Positions 14,936 to 23,826 of a DNA stretch of 23,826 nucleotides are shown here, piece after piece. The DNA is from an uncultured Prevotella sp. (GTDB lineage Bacteria; Bacteroidota; Bacteroidia; Bacteroidales; Bacteroidaceae): contig CAAFFL010000161.1 of assembly GCA_900762125.1 (NCBI GenBank), positions 1 through 23,826 on the forward strand, given 5' to 3'. Made by a program: the position numbers and the translations under genes. Every line of letters begins with the position of its first letter. The first letter of the stretch is position 1. The notes below the pieces were generated by a model. The model was not told the DNA's origin and did not search any database. It saw only the letters and a list, made by a program, of their open reading frames with translations.

Positions 14936-15553
14936 ATGATTGAATATATAAAAGGTTCTTTGGCCGACCTCACACCCGCCATTGCCGTGGTGGAGGCTGC
15001 CGGCGTGGGCTATGCCCTCAACATCTCTCTCAATACCTACACAGCCATTCAAGGCAAGCATGAGGTGAAGCTCTACGTCCACGAGGCGCTGCAGACCGGC
15101 GGCCGCGACGACAGTTTCACACTCTACGGCTTTGCCTCACGGCAAGAGCGCGAGCTCTATCGCATGCTCATCACCGTCTCCGGCGTCGGAGCAAACACCG
15201 CACGGATGATGCTCTCGTCACTGTCACCCGCCGAGCTCTGCGACGCCATCGCCAATGGCAACGAGCGTCTTATCAAGGGCGTGAAGGGCATCGGACTGAA
15301 AACCGCACAGCGCATCATCGTCGACCTGAAGGACAAGATCATCTCCACGGGCATCGCCAACGAGCTCCACGTCTCCACGACGCCGAATGCGCCGACGGTG
15401 AACAGCGCTGTGAAGGACGAGGCTGTCTCTGCCCTGACAATGCTCGGCTTCTCGCCAGCGCCCGCAGCGAAGGTCGTCACACAGATCCTCACCGAGCAGC
15501 CCACGGTGGCCGTAGAGATGGTGGTCAAGGAGGCGCTGAAGCGGATCAAATAA
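14936..15553 (+). CDS. ruvA: Holliday junction branch migration protein RuvA
   Basis: DNA-binding tetramer that loads the RuvB helicase on Holliday junctions. The 205 residues match the family. Domain I (OB fold, about 1-65) starts MIEYIKGSLADLTPAIAVVEAAGVGY; domain II carries two helix-hairpin-helix motifs (ITVSGVGANTARMML and IKGVKGIGLKTAQRIIVDL); domain III, which contacts RuvB, is the C-terminal DEAVSALTMLGFSPAPAAKVV to VVKEALKRIK. The ATG at 14936 gives the standard N-terminus. sprA follows 77 bases later on the same strand, with a 42-bp repeat in the gap; this ruvA-sprA order is familiar in Bacteroidota. Confidence 0.98.
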   Translation: MIEYIKGSLADLTPAIAVVEAAGVGYALNISLNTYTAIQGKHEVKLYVHEALQTGGRDDSFTLYGFASRQERELYRMLITVSGVGANTARMMLSSLSPAELCDAIANGNERLIKGVKGIGLKTAQRIIVDLKDKIISTGIANELHVSTTPNAPTVNSAVKDEAVSALTMLGFSPAPAAKVVTQILTEQPTVAVEMVVKEALKRIK

Positions 15554-15571
15554 AACGGCCTCTCAAGCACT

Positions 15572-15613
15572 ATCCTTCCCAAGCCCTTCCAAAGGAGGGG
15601 ATGTTGATTACAT
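15572..15613 (+). repeat. 42-bp palindromic element, copy 5
   Basis: It starts ATCCT, continues TCCCAAGC, has a hairpin CCCTTCC-AAA-GGAGGGG (7 bp, one T-G pair) and ends ATGTTGATTACAT. It lies 18 bases after the ruvA stop and 17 bases before the sprA ATG, in the same orientation as both genes. Confidence 0.8.
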
Positions 15614-15630
15614 AACAGCCTTACCTCGTT

Positions 15631-18600
15631 ATGAAAATAAGGAATAAGCAGCTCTTCTTGATGATATCGCTGGTCATGATGATGGCCGGCTATGCCCTTG
15701 CTGCACCTTATTTTCAGGTAGACCCCCGGCAACAAAACCGCCGCACGGTTAGGCAGCAGAACACGCAGACCCGTGCTCGCTCTTCCAAGAGCGAGGGACA
15801 GTACAAGAAGCCCACGGCGCAGGCCATCCTCGCCAACGACGATACTATCCCCGACTCGCTGCTCCATCCCCGCTGGAAGATTCAGCGCACCACACCCATC
15901 ACCGTCGGCGACCTCGACCAGAACGGCATGGACCTCCAACGACCGGAGGGACTGCGCTATGACGTGGTCTACAACGACACCCTCGACCGATACATCATCG
16001 GCGCGAAGATGGGCACAACCTACCTTGGCACGCCCATCATGATGACGCCTGAGGAGTATATGCAATGGAGCGAGAAGCATGCCCGCGACGCGTTCTACCG
16101 TGGCAAGAACGACGAGATATTCCAGGCGAAAGGCAAGGAGAAGTTCGACTTCACCGACATGCACTTCGACCTCGGCCCCGCGGAGAAGATTTTCGGTCCC
16201 GGCGGCGTGCGTATCCGCACACAGGGAACGGCGGAGCTGAAGTTCGGTGCCACGCACAAGACCATCGACAACCCGTCGCTGCCCGTGCGCAACCGGAAGA
16301 CGACGACGATGGACTTCGACGAGAAGATCAACCTCAACGTCAATGGCCGCGTGGGTGACAAGGTGAACATGAACCTCAACTACAACACCGATGCCACCTT
16401 CGACTTCGACTCCCAAAACATGAAGCTGAAGTACGACGGTAAGGAGGACGAGATCATCAAACTGGTCGAGGCGGGCAACGTGTCGTTCCCTTCAAACAGT
16501 TCCCTTGTGCAGGGCGCCTCGAGCCTCTTCGGTATCCGCACCGACATGCAGTTTGGCAAACTAAAGCTGCAGCTCGTAGCCTCACAGAAGAAGAGCTCAT
16601 CGAAGAGCGTCACCTCGAAGGGAGGCAAGCAACTCACACCCTTCGAGATTGATGCTGCGGACTATGAGGAGAATCGCCACTTCTTCCTCTCACAGTATTT
16701 TCGCGATCACTACGACGCCGGCATGCGGACATTGCCCAACCTCACCACTGGCGTGACCATCAACCGTGTGGAGATCTGGGTGACAAACAAGACCGGACAG
16801 ACCACCAACACCCGCAACATCATCGCCCTCACCGACCTCGGCGAGGCGTCGAAGATCAGCAACCCAATGTGGACACCTGCAGGGACGACGGTACCGGCCA
16901 ATGGCGCGAACACGGAATATCAGACCATTGTCAACCAATATACCGACGCCCGCAACATCGACCAGACATCGTCTGTCCTCGAAGGGGCGGGCCTCGTCGG
17001 CAGTGTCGACTATGAGAAGCTGCAGAGCGCCAGACTGCTCAACAGCTCGGAGTACACCGTCAACAGCGCCCTTGGCTATGTGTCGCTGAAGACGTCCCTG
17101 CAGCCTGACCAGGTGCTCGCCATCGCCTACGAGTATACCTATGGCGGACAGACCTATCAGGTGGGCGAGTTTGCCAGCGACATCACCGACGTGAACAAGG
17201 CCCTCGTGGTGAAGTCGCTGAAGAACACGAGCAACAATCCGCAGCAGGGCAACTGGGACCTGATGATGAAGAACGTTTACTATCTCGCCTCGACGGTGGA
17301 GAAGGAGAAGTTCCGCCTCGACGTGAAGTTCCAGAGCGACACGGCGGGCGTCTACCTTTCTTATATACCTGAGCCGCAGGTGAAGAGCCAGACCATCATC
17401 AAGGACCTCGGTGCCGACCGTCTGGACAACAACATGAAGGCGCACTCCAATGGCTACTTCGACTATGTGGAGGGCTACACCATCAGCAATGGCCGTGTCT
17501 TCTTCCCGGCCGCAGAGCCCTTTGGTAGCTATCTCTACAACTTCCTGGTATCGAAGGGCGTCACCGCAGAGACGGCAGCGAAATATGCCTTCACCGAGCT
17601 CTACGACTCGACGAAGACCATTGCCAAGCAGATTGCTGAGAAGGACAAATACATTCTTCAGGGACAGTTCCGCGGCACATCGGCGAATGTCATCAGCCTT
17701 GGGGCATACAATGTGCCCCAGGGCTCCGTCGTCGTCACCGCCGGTGGCGTGACGCTCACCGAGGGCGCGGACTATTCCGTCGACTACAGCGCCGGCGAGG
17801 TGACCATTCTCAACCAGAGCATCATCGATGCGGGGACGGCCGTCAACGTCTCGCTGGAGAGCCAATCAGACTATAGCCAGCAGCGAAAGACGATGTTCGG
17901 CATGAACTGGGAGTACGACTTCACGAAGAACTTCCAGCTCTCCGGCACCATCCAGCACCTCTCCGAGCAGCCGTTGCTCTCGAAGGTGGCCATGGGTGAC
18001 GAGCCGCTCAACAACACCATCTGGGGCCTGAACGTCAACTGGAAGACGGAGAGCCAGTGGCTGACGAACGCTTTGGACAAGCTGCCGTTCCTCCATCTGA
18101 CGCAGCCCTCACAAATCTCCTTCACGGGCGAGTTTGCACAACTCATTGCGGGACAGGCCCATGGCGTGCAGAGCAACGCGTCCTACCTCGACGACTTCGA
18201 GAACACCACCGACAAGATCAGCGTCTCCAGGCCCACGGAATGGTCGCTCAGCAGTGTGCCGTCGATGTTCCCGGAGAGCAGCGACATCACCACGCTGCGC
18301 AGTGGCTACAACCGCTCGCTGCTGTCCTGGTACACCATCGACCCGCTCTTCACGCGCCGCTCATCGTCGCTGACGCCCGGACACATCAAGAGCGACCTTG
18401 AACAACTCAGCGATCCCTACATTCGCGACGTTTATGTCCGTGAGCTGTACCCCAACCGCGACCAGAGCTCCTACAATGGTACGACGTCGACCATCTCCGT
18501 TCTCAACCTCGCCTACTACCCCAACGAACGAGGACCGTACAACTTCAACCCCGACCTCACCTATGACGGCCACCTGCGTAACCCGCAGCAACACTGGGGC

Positions 18601-21600
18601 GGCATGATGCGAAAGCTGGAGACGAGCGACTTCGAGACGGCGAACATCGAGTATGTGGAGTTCTGGATGATGGACCCCTTCCAGGACACGAAGTATATGC
18701 CTACGGCCTCGCAGACCGCCGGCGACTTCTACATTGACCTCGGCGAAGTGTCGGAGGATGTGCTTCACGACGGCAAGAAGTTCTTCGAGAGCGGTATGCC
18801 CGTCGACGGCTCCGCGGCGTACACCACCACGCAGTGGGGACGTGTGCCGACGGTGACGAATGCCATCTACGCCTTCGCCACCTCCAGTGGAGCACGCGCA
18901 CGCCAGGACGTGGGTCTCAACGGACTCACGGACAGCGAGGAGCAGACGTTTGCCACCTATCAGGACTTCCTCACGCAGATACAGGGGAAAGTCAGTCAGG
19001 CTGTCTTCGACTCGATCTGGGCCGACCCCGCCAATGACGACTACCACTACTTCCGGGGCTCGGACCTCGACGAGATGAAGGCCAACATCCTCCGCCGATA
19101 CAAGTACATCAACAACCCGCAGGGAAACTCGCCCGACAGCGACAACCGCACGGAGAGCTACGACACGTCCTACAAGACGACCCCCGACGTGGAGGATATC
19201 AACCAGGACTATACCCTCAACGAATATGAGAAGTACTTTCAGTACCATGTCTCCATCCGCCCGGAGGACTTCCAGATAGGCCGCAACTACATCGTCGATG
19301 AGCGCGACGCAGTGTCGCCGCTAAGGGTTGGCGGCTCGAAGATCATCAAGTGGTACCTCTTCCGCATCCCACTGGAGGACTTCGAGAGTAAGGTGGGCTC
19401 CATCAGCGACTTCACGTCCATCCGCTTCATGCGTATGTTCCTCACGGGCTTCGCGCAACCGGTCATCCTCCGCTTCGCTAGCCTCGACCTCGTGCGTGGC
19501 ACGTGGCGTGTCTATCAGCAAAACCTCGATGGCGGCACGGAGACCGGCACGCTGACGACTGCCTCGGTGAACATTGAGGAGAACAACGACAAGAAGCCCG
19601 TCAACTATGTCCTGCCGCCGGGCATCAGCCGTGTCACAGACCCCTCGCAGCCACAGCTCGTCGAGGCCAATGAGCAGGCGCTGCAGATGAACGTGGAGAA
19701 CCTTGCGCCGGGAGAGGCGAAGTGTGTCTATAAGAACACGACGCTCGACCTGCGGCAATACAAGCGGCTGGAGATGTTCGTCCATGCCAATGCGCCCGCG
19801 GTGAACAGCACCAATCTGCAGGACGACCAGCTGGCGGTGTTCATCCGCCTGGGCTCGGACTATAAGAGTAACTATTACGAATACCAGATTCCGCTGAAGC
19901 TCACGCCGCCGCGGGACAACTACGACCGCTCGCTGCTCGCCGATGCGCTGGCAGTGTGGCCGGAGGAGAACATGCTCGACATCCCACTGTCCATCTTCAC
20001 CACCATCAAGAAGGAGCGTAATCGGCAGCGGGCAGCAGGCATGGCATCCTATAACCGGCCCTACGAGGCCTACGATGCGGACCGTCCGCAAAACAAGATC
20101 ACCGTCATGGGTAACCCTACGCTGGGCGAGGTGAAGACGATGATCATCGGCGTGCGCAACCTCTCCGGCACACAGCAGAGTGGGGAGGTGTGGGTGAACG
20201 AGTTGCGAATGAAGGAATACAACAACTCTGGCGGATGGGCTGCCGACGGCAACCTCAACGTCCAGCTCTCCGACATGGGCTCCGTCAATGTGCAGGGACG
20301 CTATGTCAGCGAGGGCTTCGGCGGCTTGGAGCAGGGCGTCAACGAGCGCACCACTGACAACACGGGTAACATCGCCTTCACCACAAGCCTTGAGCTGGGA
20401 CGCTTCTTCCCCGACAAAGCGAAGGTGTCCATACCTTTCTATTATAGTGTCACGCGGGAGCGGAAGGCGCCAAAGTACAACCCGCTCGACACCGACATGG
20501 AGCTCAAGGAGGCTCTCGACGCCACGAACAGCCAGCGGGAACGCGACTCGCTGGAGAACATCGCGGTGACAAAGACGACGGCAACGAACTTTTCGCTGTC
20601 GAATGTGCGCGTGGGCATAGCCAACAAACGGCATCCGACACCCATCGACCCGGCCAACTTCTCCTTCTCCTACAGCCACTCCCACCAGCACACGCAGGGC
20701 GAGACGACCGTCTACGAGAACGACGATAACTGGCGCGGCTCGCTCAACTATGCGTGGGTGCCGGTCTACAAGGCGTGGGAACCATTCAAGAAACTGAAGA
20801 ACAAGAGCAAGTGGCTGGACATCCTCAAGCGTTTCGGACTGAACTGGCTGCCGCAGAACGTCGGCTTCAACACCGATATGACCCGAAACTATTACGAGTT
20901 GCAGGAGCGCGACATGTACGCCACGGAGAATGCCAACCTCCCGCTGACGTTCTCGGAGCAGTTCCTCTGGAACCGGGAGTTCACGTTGCGGTGGGACTTC
21001 ACCAAGAACCTCCACACGTCGTTCCAGAGTGCGACAAATGCGCAGATTGAGGAACCGTACGTCCCTGTGAACAAGGACCTGTACCCCACGGAGTATCATG
21101 CGTGGAAGGACTCGGTGTGGCAGTCGATACGCCGGATGGGCGAGCCGCTGGATTATCAGCAGACGTTCACCCTCTCCTATCAGCCACCACTGAACCTCCT
21201 GCCGATCTTCGACTGGGTCACAGCCAACGGCACCTATAATGCCACATATAACTGGGTGCGTGGAACGGACCTTGAGGATGGCACGTCACTGGGCAACACC
21301 GTCACCAGCAACCGGCAAACAAACATCTCCTCGACGCTCAACATGGAGCGGCTCTACAACCATGTGCCGTTCCTCAAGGCGACGAACGATCGCTTCAACA
21401 AGACAGAGAGCCAGTCGTCCATCAACCGGAAGAAACAGCAGCGGCAGCAACAACAGGCCGCACGCAAGAAGGAGAAGGAGGAAGAAAACAAGGTACGTCA
21501 ACAGGCCATCGCCGACGGCAAGGATCCTGACGCCGCCGTGAAGGCCTTACTGCAGAAGCGAAAGGACGACGCGGCGAAGAAGCAGACGCTGCCACTGAAC

Positions 21601-23337
21601 CGCCGTGCGTTCACTAAGGAGGTGCGCTTGTTGCCCGACACCACTGTCGACGTCAACCATGGCAAGAAGTCAAAGCGCCTCATCGTCACTGCGCGGACCA
21701 AGGACGGCAAGGTGTTCCACTTGCGATACAAGAAGTTGGACAATAACAAGATCCGCATTAAGAATAAGGTGGACAGTGCCATGCTGGTAAAGATCACCGT
21801 CACGGCAAAGGAGCCGCTGGAGAATCAAGGATGGTATAAGACAGCGCAGGCACTGGCACGTGTGGCGATGATGGTCCGCAACGTGAGCGTCTCCTACCGC
21901 AATGTCTACTCCATGGCCCTGCCAGGCTTCATGCCATCAGTGGGCAACGCCTTCGGACAGTCGAAGAGCAACAGTGCCAATGTTCTGGCGCCAGGCCTTG
22001 ACTTTGCCTTCGGCCTCATCGGAGACGGATATATCGACAAGGCGCGACGCAACGACTGGTTGCTCATCAACGACAGCGTCGCCACGCCAGCTGCGACGAA
22101 CAAGACCGAGGACCTGCAGATACGCGCCACGCTGGAACCGGTGAAGAACCTGAAGATAGACCTCACCGCCACGCGAACGAAGACGACGGCGAAGAGCATA
22201 CAGTATATGTACGTGGGCAATCCAACCACGCTCACGGGGTCCTTCCAGATGACGACGATATCTATTGGCACAGCCTTCGAGAGCATGGGCAATGCCAACA
22301 ATGGCTTCCACAGCTCGACATTCGAGAAGTTCTGTCGTTCGCTGAAGGGCTATCGGGAGCGTGTGGAGGCCCGCTATGCAGGGAGCGTCTATCCCGAGGG
22401 AACGGCGTTGGCGGGCAAGACATTCGATGCCGCCAATGGTGGGGTGAACCCTTACAGCGCTGACGTCATGGTGCCGGCGTTCCTCAAGAGCTACACCGCC
22501 ATGGGGGGCAGTGGTCTCAGCATCTTCCCGGCACTGTCACGGCTGCTGCCCAACTGGACCGTCCGCTACAGTGGTCTGGGACGACTGCCGTGGTTCCGTG
22601 ATGTGTTCAAAAGCGTGAACCTCAACCACAGCTACAGGAGCATCTATGCCGTTGGCGCCTATCAGAGCTACTCAACATTCATGGCACTCATGGGTCCGGG
22701 CATGGGCTTCATCACCGATGCCACCAGTGGGATGCCCATCCCCAATTCGATGTACAACGTCTCCACGGTGAGCATCAACGAAGCACTGTCGCCACTGCTC
22801 GGCGTAGATGTGACGCTACAGAACAACATGACGGCAAAGCTGGAGTATAGTCAGACGCGTGTGCTCTCGTTGTCGATGACGTCGGTGCAGCTCAACGAGG
22901 CACTGTCGAAGGACTGGACGCTCGGCATGGGCTACAAGATCAACAACTTCAACCTCTTTGGTCCCCGCAACCGCCGACAGGTGAAGAGCCGGTCCGGCAG
23001 CCGCAACACTACTGGCAGCAAGAACAATAATAATAGTCAAAACAGCAACAATCGCAACAACCGCTCGGGTGTGAACCACAGTCTGAATCTCCGCCTCGAC
23101 ATCAGCTATCGGCGGCAGGCGGCCATCATGCGCGACATCGCCACGCAGTCGTCGACGGCCAGCAGTGGCAACAAAGCATTCAAGTTCTCGTTCATGGCAG
23201 ACTATACGCTTTCGCGTCTCGTCACCGCCAGCTTCTATCTTGACCGCCAGACGAACACCCCGCTGTTGTCGTCGAGCAGCTACCCCACGACGACGCAGGA
23301 CTTCGGACTGAGCATCAAGTTCAGTCTGACGAGATAA
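15631..23337 (+). CDS. sprA: SprA/Sov, type IX secretion system outer-membrane translocon
   Basis: Giant outer-membrane beta-barrel that forms the exit channel of the Bacteroidota type IX secretion system. The 2568 residues are close to, slightly above, known SprA/Sov proteins (about 2400-2500). A signal peptide is clear: charged MKIRNK, hydrophobic LFLMISLVMMMAGY, cleavage near ALA-AP (about residue 24). Family landmarks include KFDFTDMHFDLGPAEKIFGP, VRIRTQGTAELKFG, repeated TDM/F-aromatic barrel strands, and SYLDDFENT (851-859). Residues about 1932-1993 are a Lys/Gln/Glu-rich, probably helical insertion (KKQQRQQQQ, KKEKEEENK). Residues about 2454-2484 are an Asn/Ser-rich low-complexity stretch. 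The chain ends with the aromatic-rich strand DFGLSIKFSLTR. Start: first ATG, giving a proper signal peptide. Downstream of ruvA. Its presence implies type IX secretion; the other components are not in the window. Confidence 0.97.
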   Translation: MKIRNKQLFLMISLVMMMAGYALAAPYFQVDPRQQNRRTVRQQNTQTRARSSKSEGQYKKPTAQAILANDDTIPDSLLHPRWKIQRTTPITVGDLDQNGMDLQRPEGLRYDVVYNDTLDRYIIGAKMGTTYLGTPIMMTPEEYMQWSEKHARDAFYRGKNDEIFQAKGKEKFDFTDMHFDLGPAEKIFGPGGVRIRTQGTAELKFGATHKTIDNPSLPVRNRKTTTMDFDEKINLNVNGRVGDKVNMNLNYNTDATFDFDSQNMKLKYDGKEDEIIKLVEAGNVSFPSNSSLVQGASSLFGIRTDMQFGKLKLQLVASQKKSSSKSVTSKGGKQLTPFEIDAADYEENRHFFLSQYFRDHYDAGMRTLPNLTTGVTINRVEIWVTNKTGQTTNTRNIIALTDLGEASKISNPMWTPAGTTVPANGANTEYQTIVNQYTDARNIDQTSSVLEGAGLVGSVDYEKLQSARLLNSSEYTVNSALGYVSLKTSLQPDQVLAIAYEYTYGGQTYQVGEFASDITDVNKALVVKSLKNTSNNPQQGNWDLMMKNVYYLASTVEKEKFRLDVKFQSDTAGVYLSYIPEPQVKSQTIIKDLGADRLDNNMKAHSNGYFDYVEGYTISNGRVFFPAAEPFGSYLYNFLVSKGVTAETAAKYAFTELYDSTKTIAKQIAEKDKYILQGQFRGTSANVISLGAYNVPQGSVVVTAGGVTLTEGADYSVDYSAGEVTILNQSIIDAGTAVNVSLESQSDYSQQRKTMFGMNWEYDFTKNFQLSGTIQHLSEQPLLSKVAMGDEPLNNTIWGLNVNWKTESQWLTNALDKLPFLHLTQPSQISFTGEFAQLIAGQAHGVQSNASYLDDFENTTDKISVSRPTEWSLSSVPSMFPESSDITTLRSGYNRSLLSWYTIDPLFTRRSSSLTPGHIKSDLEQLSDPYIRDVYVRELYPNRDQSSYNGTTSTISVLNLAYYPNERGPYNFNPDLTYDGHLRNPQQHWGGMMRKLETSDFETANIEYVEFWMMDPFQDTKYMPTASQTAGDFYIDLGEVSEDVLHDGKKFFESGMPVDGSAAYTTTQWGRVPTVTNAIYAFATSSGARARQDVGLNGLTDSEEQTFATYQDFLTQIQGKVSQAVFDSIWADPANDDYHYFRGSDLDEMKANILRRYKYINNPQGNSPDSDNRTESYDTSYKTTPDVEDINQDYTLNEYEKYFQYHVSIRPEDFQIGRNYIVDERDAVSPLRVGGSKIIKWYLFRIPLEDFESKVGSISDFTSIRFMRMFLTGFAQPVILRFASLDLVRGTWRVYQQNLDGGTETGTLTTASVNIEENNDKKPVNYVLPPGISRVTDPSQPQLVEANEQALQMNVENLAPGEAKCVYKNTTLDLRQYKRLEMFVHANAPAVNSTNLQDDQLAVFIRLGSDYKSNYYEYQIPLKLTPPRDNYDRSLLADALAVWPEENMLDIPLSIFTTIKKERNRQRAAGMASYNRPYEAYDADRPQNKITVMGNPTLGEVKTMIIGVRNLSGTQQSGEVWVNELRMKEYNNSGGWAADGNLNVQLSDMGSVNVQGRYVSEGFGGLEQGVNERTTDNTGNIAFTTSLELGRFFPDKAKVSIPFYYSVTRERKAPKYNPLDTDMELKEALDATNSQRERDSLENIAVTKTTATNFSLSNVRVGIANKRHPTPIDPANFSFSYSHSHQHTQGETTVYENDDNWRGSLNYAWVPVYKAWEPFKKLKNKSKWLDILKRFGLNWLPQNVGFNTDMTRNYYELQERDMYATENANLPLTFSEQFLWNREFTLRWDFTKNLHTSFQSATNAQIEEPYVPVNKDLYPTEYHAWKDSVWQSIRRMGEPLDYQQTFTLSYQPPLNLLPIFDWVTANGTYNATYNWVRGTDLEDGTSLGNTVTSNRQTNISSTLNMERLYNHVPFLKATNDRFNKTESQSSINRKKQQRQQQQAARKKEKEEENKVRQQAIADGKDPDAAVKALLQKRKDDAAKKQTLPLNRRAFTKEVRLLPDTTVDVNHGKKSKRLIVTARTKDGKVFHLRYKKLDNNKIRIKNKVDSAMLVKITVTAKEPLENQGWYKTAQALARVAMMVRNVSVSYRNVYSMALPGFMPSVGNAFGQSKSNSANVLAPGLDFAFGLIGDGYIDKARRNDWLLINDSVATPAATNKTEDLQIRATLEPVKNLKIDLTATRTKTTAKSIQYMYVGNPTTLTGSFQMTTISIGTAFESMGNANNGFHSSTFEKFCRSLKGYRERVEARYAGSVYPEGTALAGKTFDAANGGVNPYSADVMVPAFLKSYTAMGGSGLSIFPALSRLLPNWTVRYSGLGRLPWFRDVFKSVNLNHSYRSIYAVGAYQSYSTFMALMGPGMGFITDATSGMPIPNSMYNVSTVSINEALSPLLGVDVTLQNNMTAKLEYSQTRVLSLSMTSVQLNEALSKDWTLGMGYKINNFNLFGPRNRRQVKSRSGSRNTTGSKNNNNSQNSNNRNNRSGVNHSLNLRLDISYRRQAAIMRDIATQSSTASSGNKAFKFSFMADYTLSRLVTASFYLDRQTNTPLLSSSSYPTTTQDFGLSIKFSLTR

Positions 23338-23387
23338 GCAGCCTCTTTTTCCAAGCCCCTTTCCCTATCGCTCGTTCCTCGTTATAC

Positions 23388-23501
23388 CTATCGGAGCACC
23401 TCCCAGAAGTCCTCGGGGAGAGCGATGTTGCTGACGGATGTGCCGGCCGCAAAGAGCGGGGCGATGTCCTCGGGCGTGAAGCCGGCGATGCTTCTTCTGT
23501 T
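23388..23501 (-). pseudogene. Orphan C-terminal coding remnant
   Basis: On the minus strand 37 sense codons run from just after an in-frame TAA (23502-23504) to a TAG at 23388-23390. There is no ATG or other usual start. The translation contains SIAGFTPEDIAPLFAAGTSV and ALPEDFWEVLR, and the codons show the GC-rich third positions of real genes here, unlike the AT-rich flank at 23502-23572. It looks like the 3' end of a gene whose rest has been deleted. I do not recognise the family. It lies downstream of the esterase on the same strand and is convergent with sprA. Confidence 0.45.
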
Positions 23502-23572
23502 TTAATGGTTCAACATTCTATATACTATAAGAACCGGGGAGAAGAAAAATTAAGCAGGTGCACGATTTTTTT

Positions 23573-23826
23573 TTATTCGTTGGCGTTTTGCCCCATCAGC
23601 CACAGGAAGCCACGCGCCACACGGTGGTCGGTGTCCATGAAGTGGTTACCGGGGTTGAGCTCCATGATGGCGTCGCGGCCTTCGTCCTTCAGACGGGTCG
23701 TGAGTAGCTCCATGCACGTCTGGTTCGACGCCATGAGGGCGTTGCGTGCCTTGCGCTCCTTGTCGCCGATGCTTAGATAGACACGTGGCGAACGTAAGGG
23801 GTGCTCGACGGCATAGTCGAGGAACC
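23573..23826 (-). CDS. Alpha/beta-hydrolase esterase, C-terminal part (runs off window)
   Basis: The minus strand is open from the window edge to the TAA at 23573-23575, giving 83 residues starting FLDYAVEHPLRSPRVYLSIG. The pattern strand-VYLSIGDKE, then helix MASNQTCMELLTTRLKDEG, then strand AIMELNPGNHF and helix RVARGFLWLM, is the C-terminus of the esterase-D/IroE-like alpha/beta hydrolases, with the His of NPGNHF as the probable catalytic histidine. The nucleophile serine and the start are outside the window, so substrate cannot be suggested. The stop codon is followed on the minus strand by a run of nine A. Confidence 0.8.
   Translation of the reverse strand, partial: FLDYAVEHPLRSPRVYLSIGDKERKARNALMASNQTCMELLTTRLKDEGRDAIMELNPGNHFMDTDHRVARGFLWLMGQNANE

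Noticed and set aside
19321..21099. 592-codon open frame antisense to sprA, and other long antisense frames in sprA
   Set aside because: Low-information, Arg/Val/His/Leu-rich translations typical of shadows of GC-rich genes; they lie wholly inside an unambiguous coding sequence.
23345..23364. Possible half copy of the 42-bp element after sprA (TTTTTCCAAGCCCCTTT)
   Set aside because: Only the left part resembles the element; the hairpin and the GATGTT tail are absent.
23566..23574. Run of nine T as a terminator for sprA
   Set aside because: No stable hairpin precedes it and it lies over 200 bases after the sprA stop, abutting the esterase stop codon on the other strand.

Overview
The window is chromosomal DNA from a Bacteroidota bacterium, most likely order Bacteroidales and Prevotella-like. 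The grounds are sprA (the type IX secretion translocon) directly after ruvA, a Bacteroidales-type NhaD antiporter, and promoters of the Bacteroides form TAnnTTTG. Most starts are preceded by A/T-rich sequence rather than a Shine-Dalgarno. Coding DNA is GC-rich for this group and intergenic DNA is clearly AT-richer. Family and genus are inference. No phage, insertion sequence, CRISPR array, tRNA or rRNA was seen.

Layout. 1-2185 (+): the 3' part of metY and complete cysK, two PLP enzymes of sulfur amino acid synthesis, ended by a terminator shared with the convergent nhaD. 2190-3563 (-): nhaD, a Na+/H+ antiporter. 3564-3769: divergent promoters. 3770-6750 (+): a conserved protein of unknown function, a saccharopine-dehydrogenase-fold enzyme (probably carboxynorspermidine dehydrogenase, polyamine synthesis) and recA, likely one transcript ending at a bidirectional terminator. 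6786-12588 (-): a likely operon read dxs, trkA, trkH, manA, that is isoprenoid precursor synthesis, the two subunits of Trk potassium uptake, and mannose-6-phosphate isomerase. 12589-12675: two back-to-back promoters. 12676-14878 (+): an endonuclease/exonuclease/phosphatase-family protein and a membrane-anchored metallophosphoesterase, separated by an AT-rich tandem array of palindromes. 14936-23337 (+): ruvA and the very large sprA. 23388-23826 (-): an orphan C-terminal coding remnant and the 3' end of an alpha/beta-hydrolase esterase that runs off the window.

The genes are mostly housekeeping. The two ion transporters (NhaD, Trk) would set sodium and potassium balance; recA and ruvA serve recombination; sprA is the outer-membrane exit of type IX secretion.

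The most unusual content is non-coding. A 42-bp palindromic element occurs five times (three times between metY and cysK, once between dxs and trkA, once between ruvA and sprA), always between co-directional genes. Its hairpin arms vary in sequence yet keep pairing. There is also an array of four 22-bp AT-rich palindromic units, a perfect 12-bp inverted repeat just before ruvA, and two promoters whose -7 box lies only 4-5 bases before the start codon, suggesting leaderless mRNAs. I found no convincing new multi-gene system.
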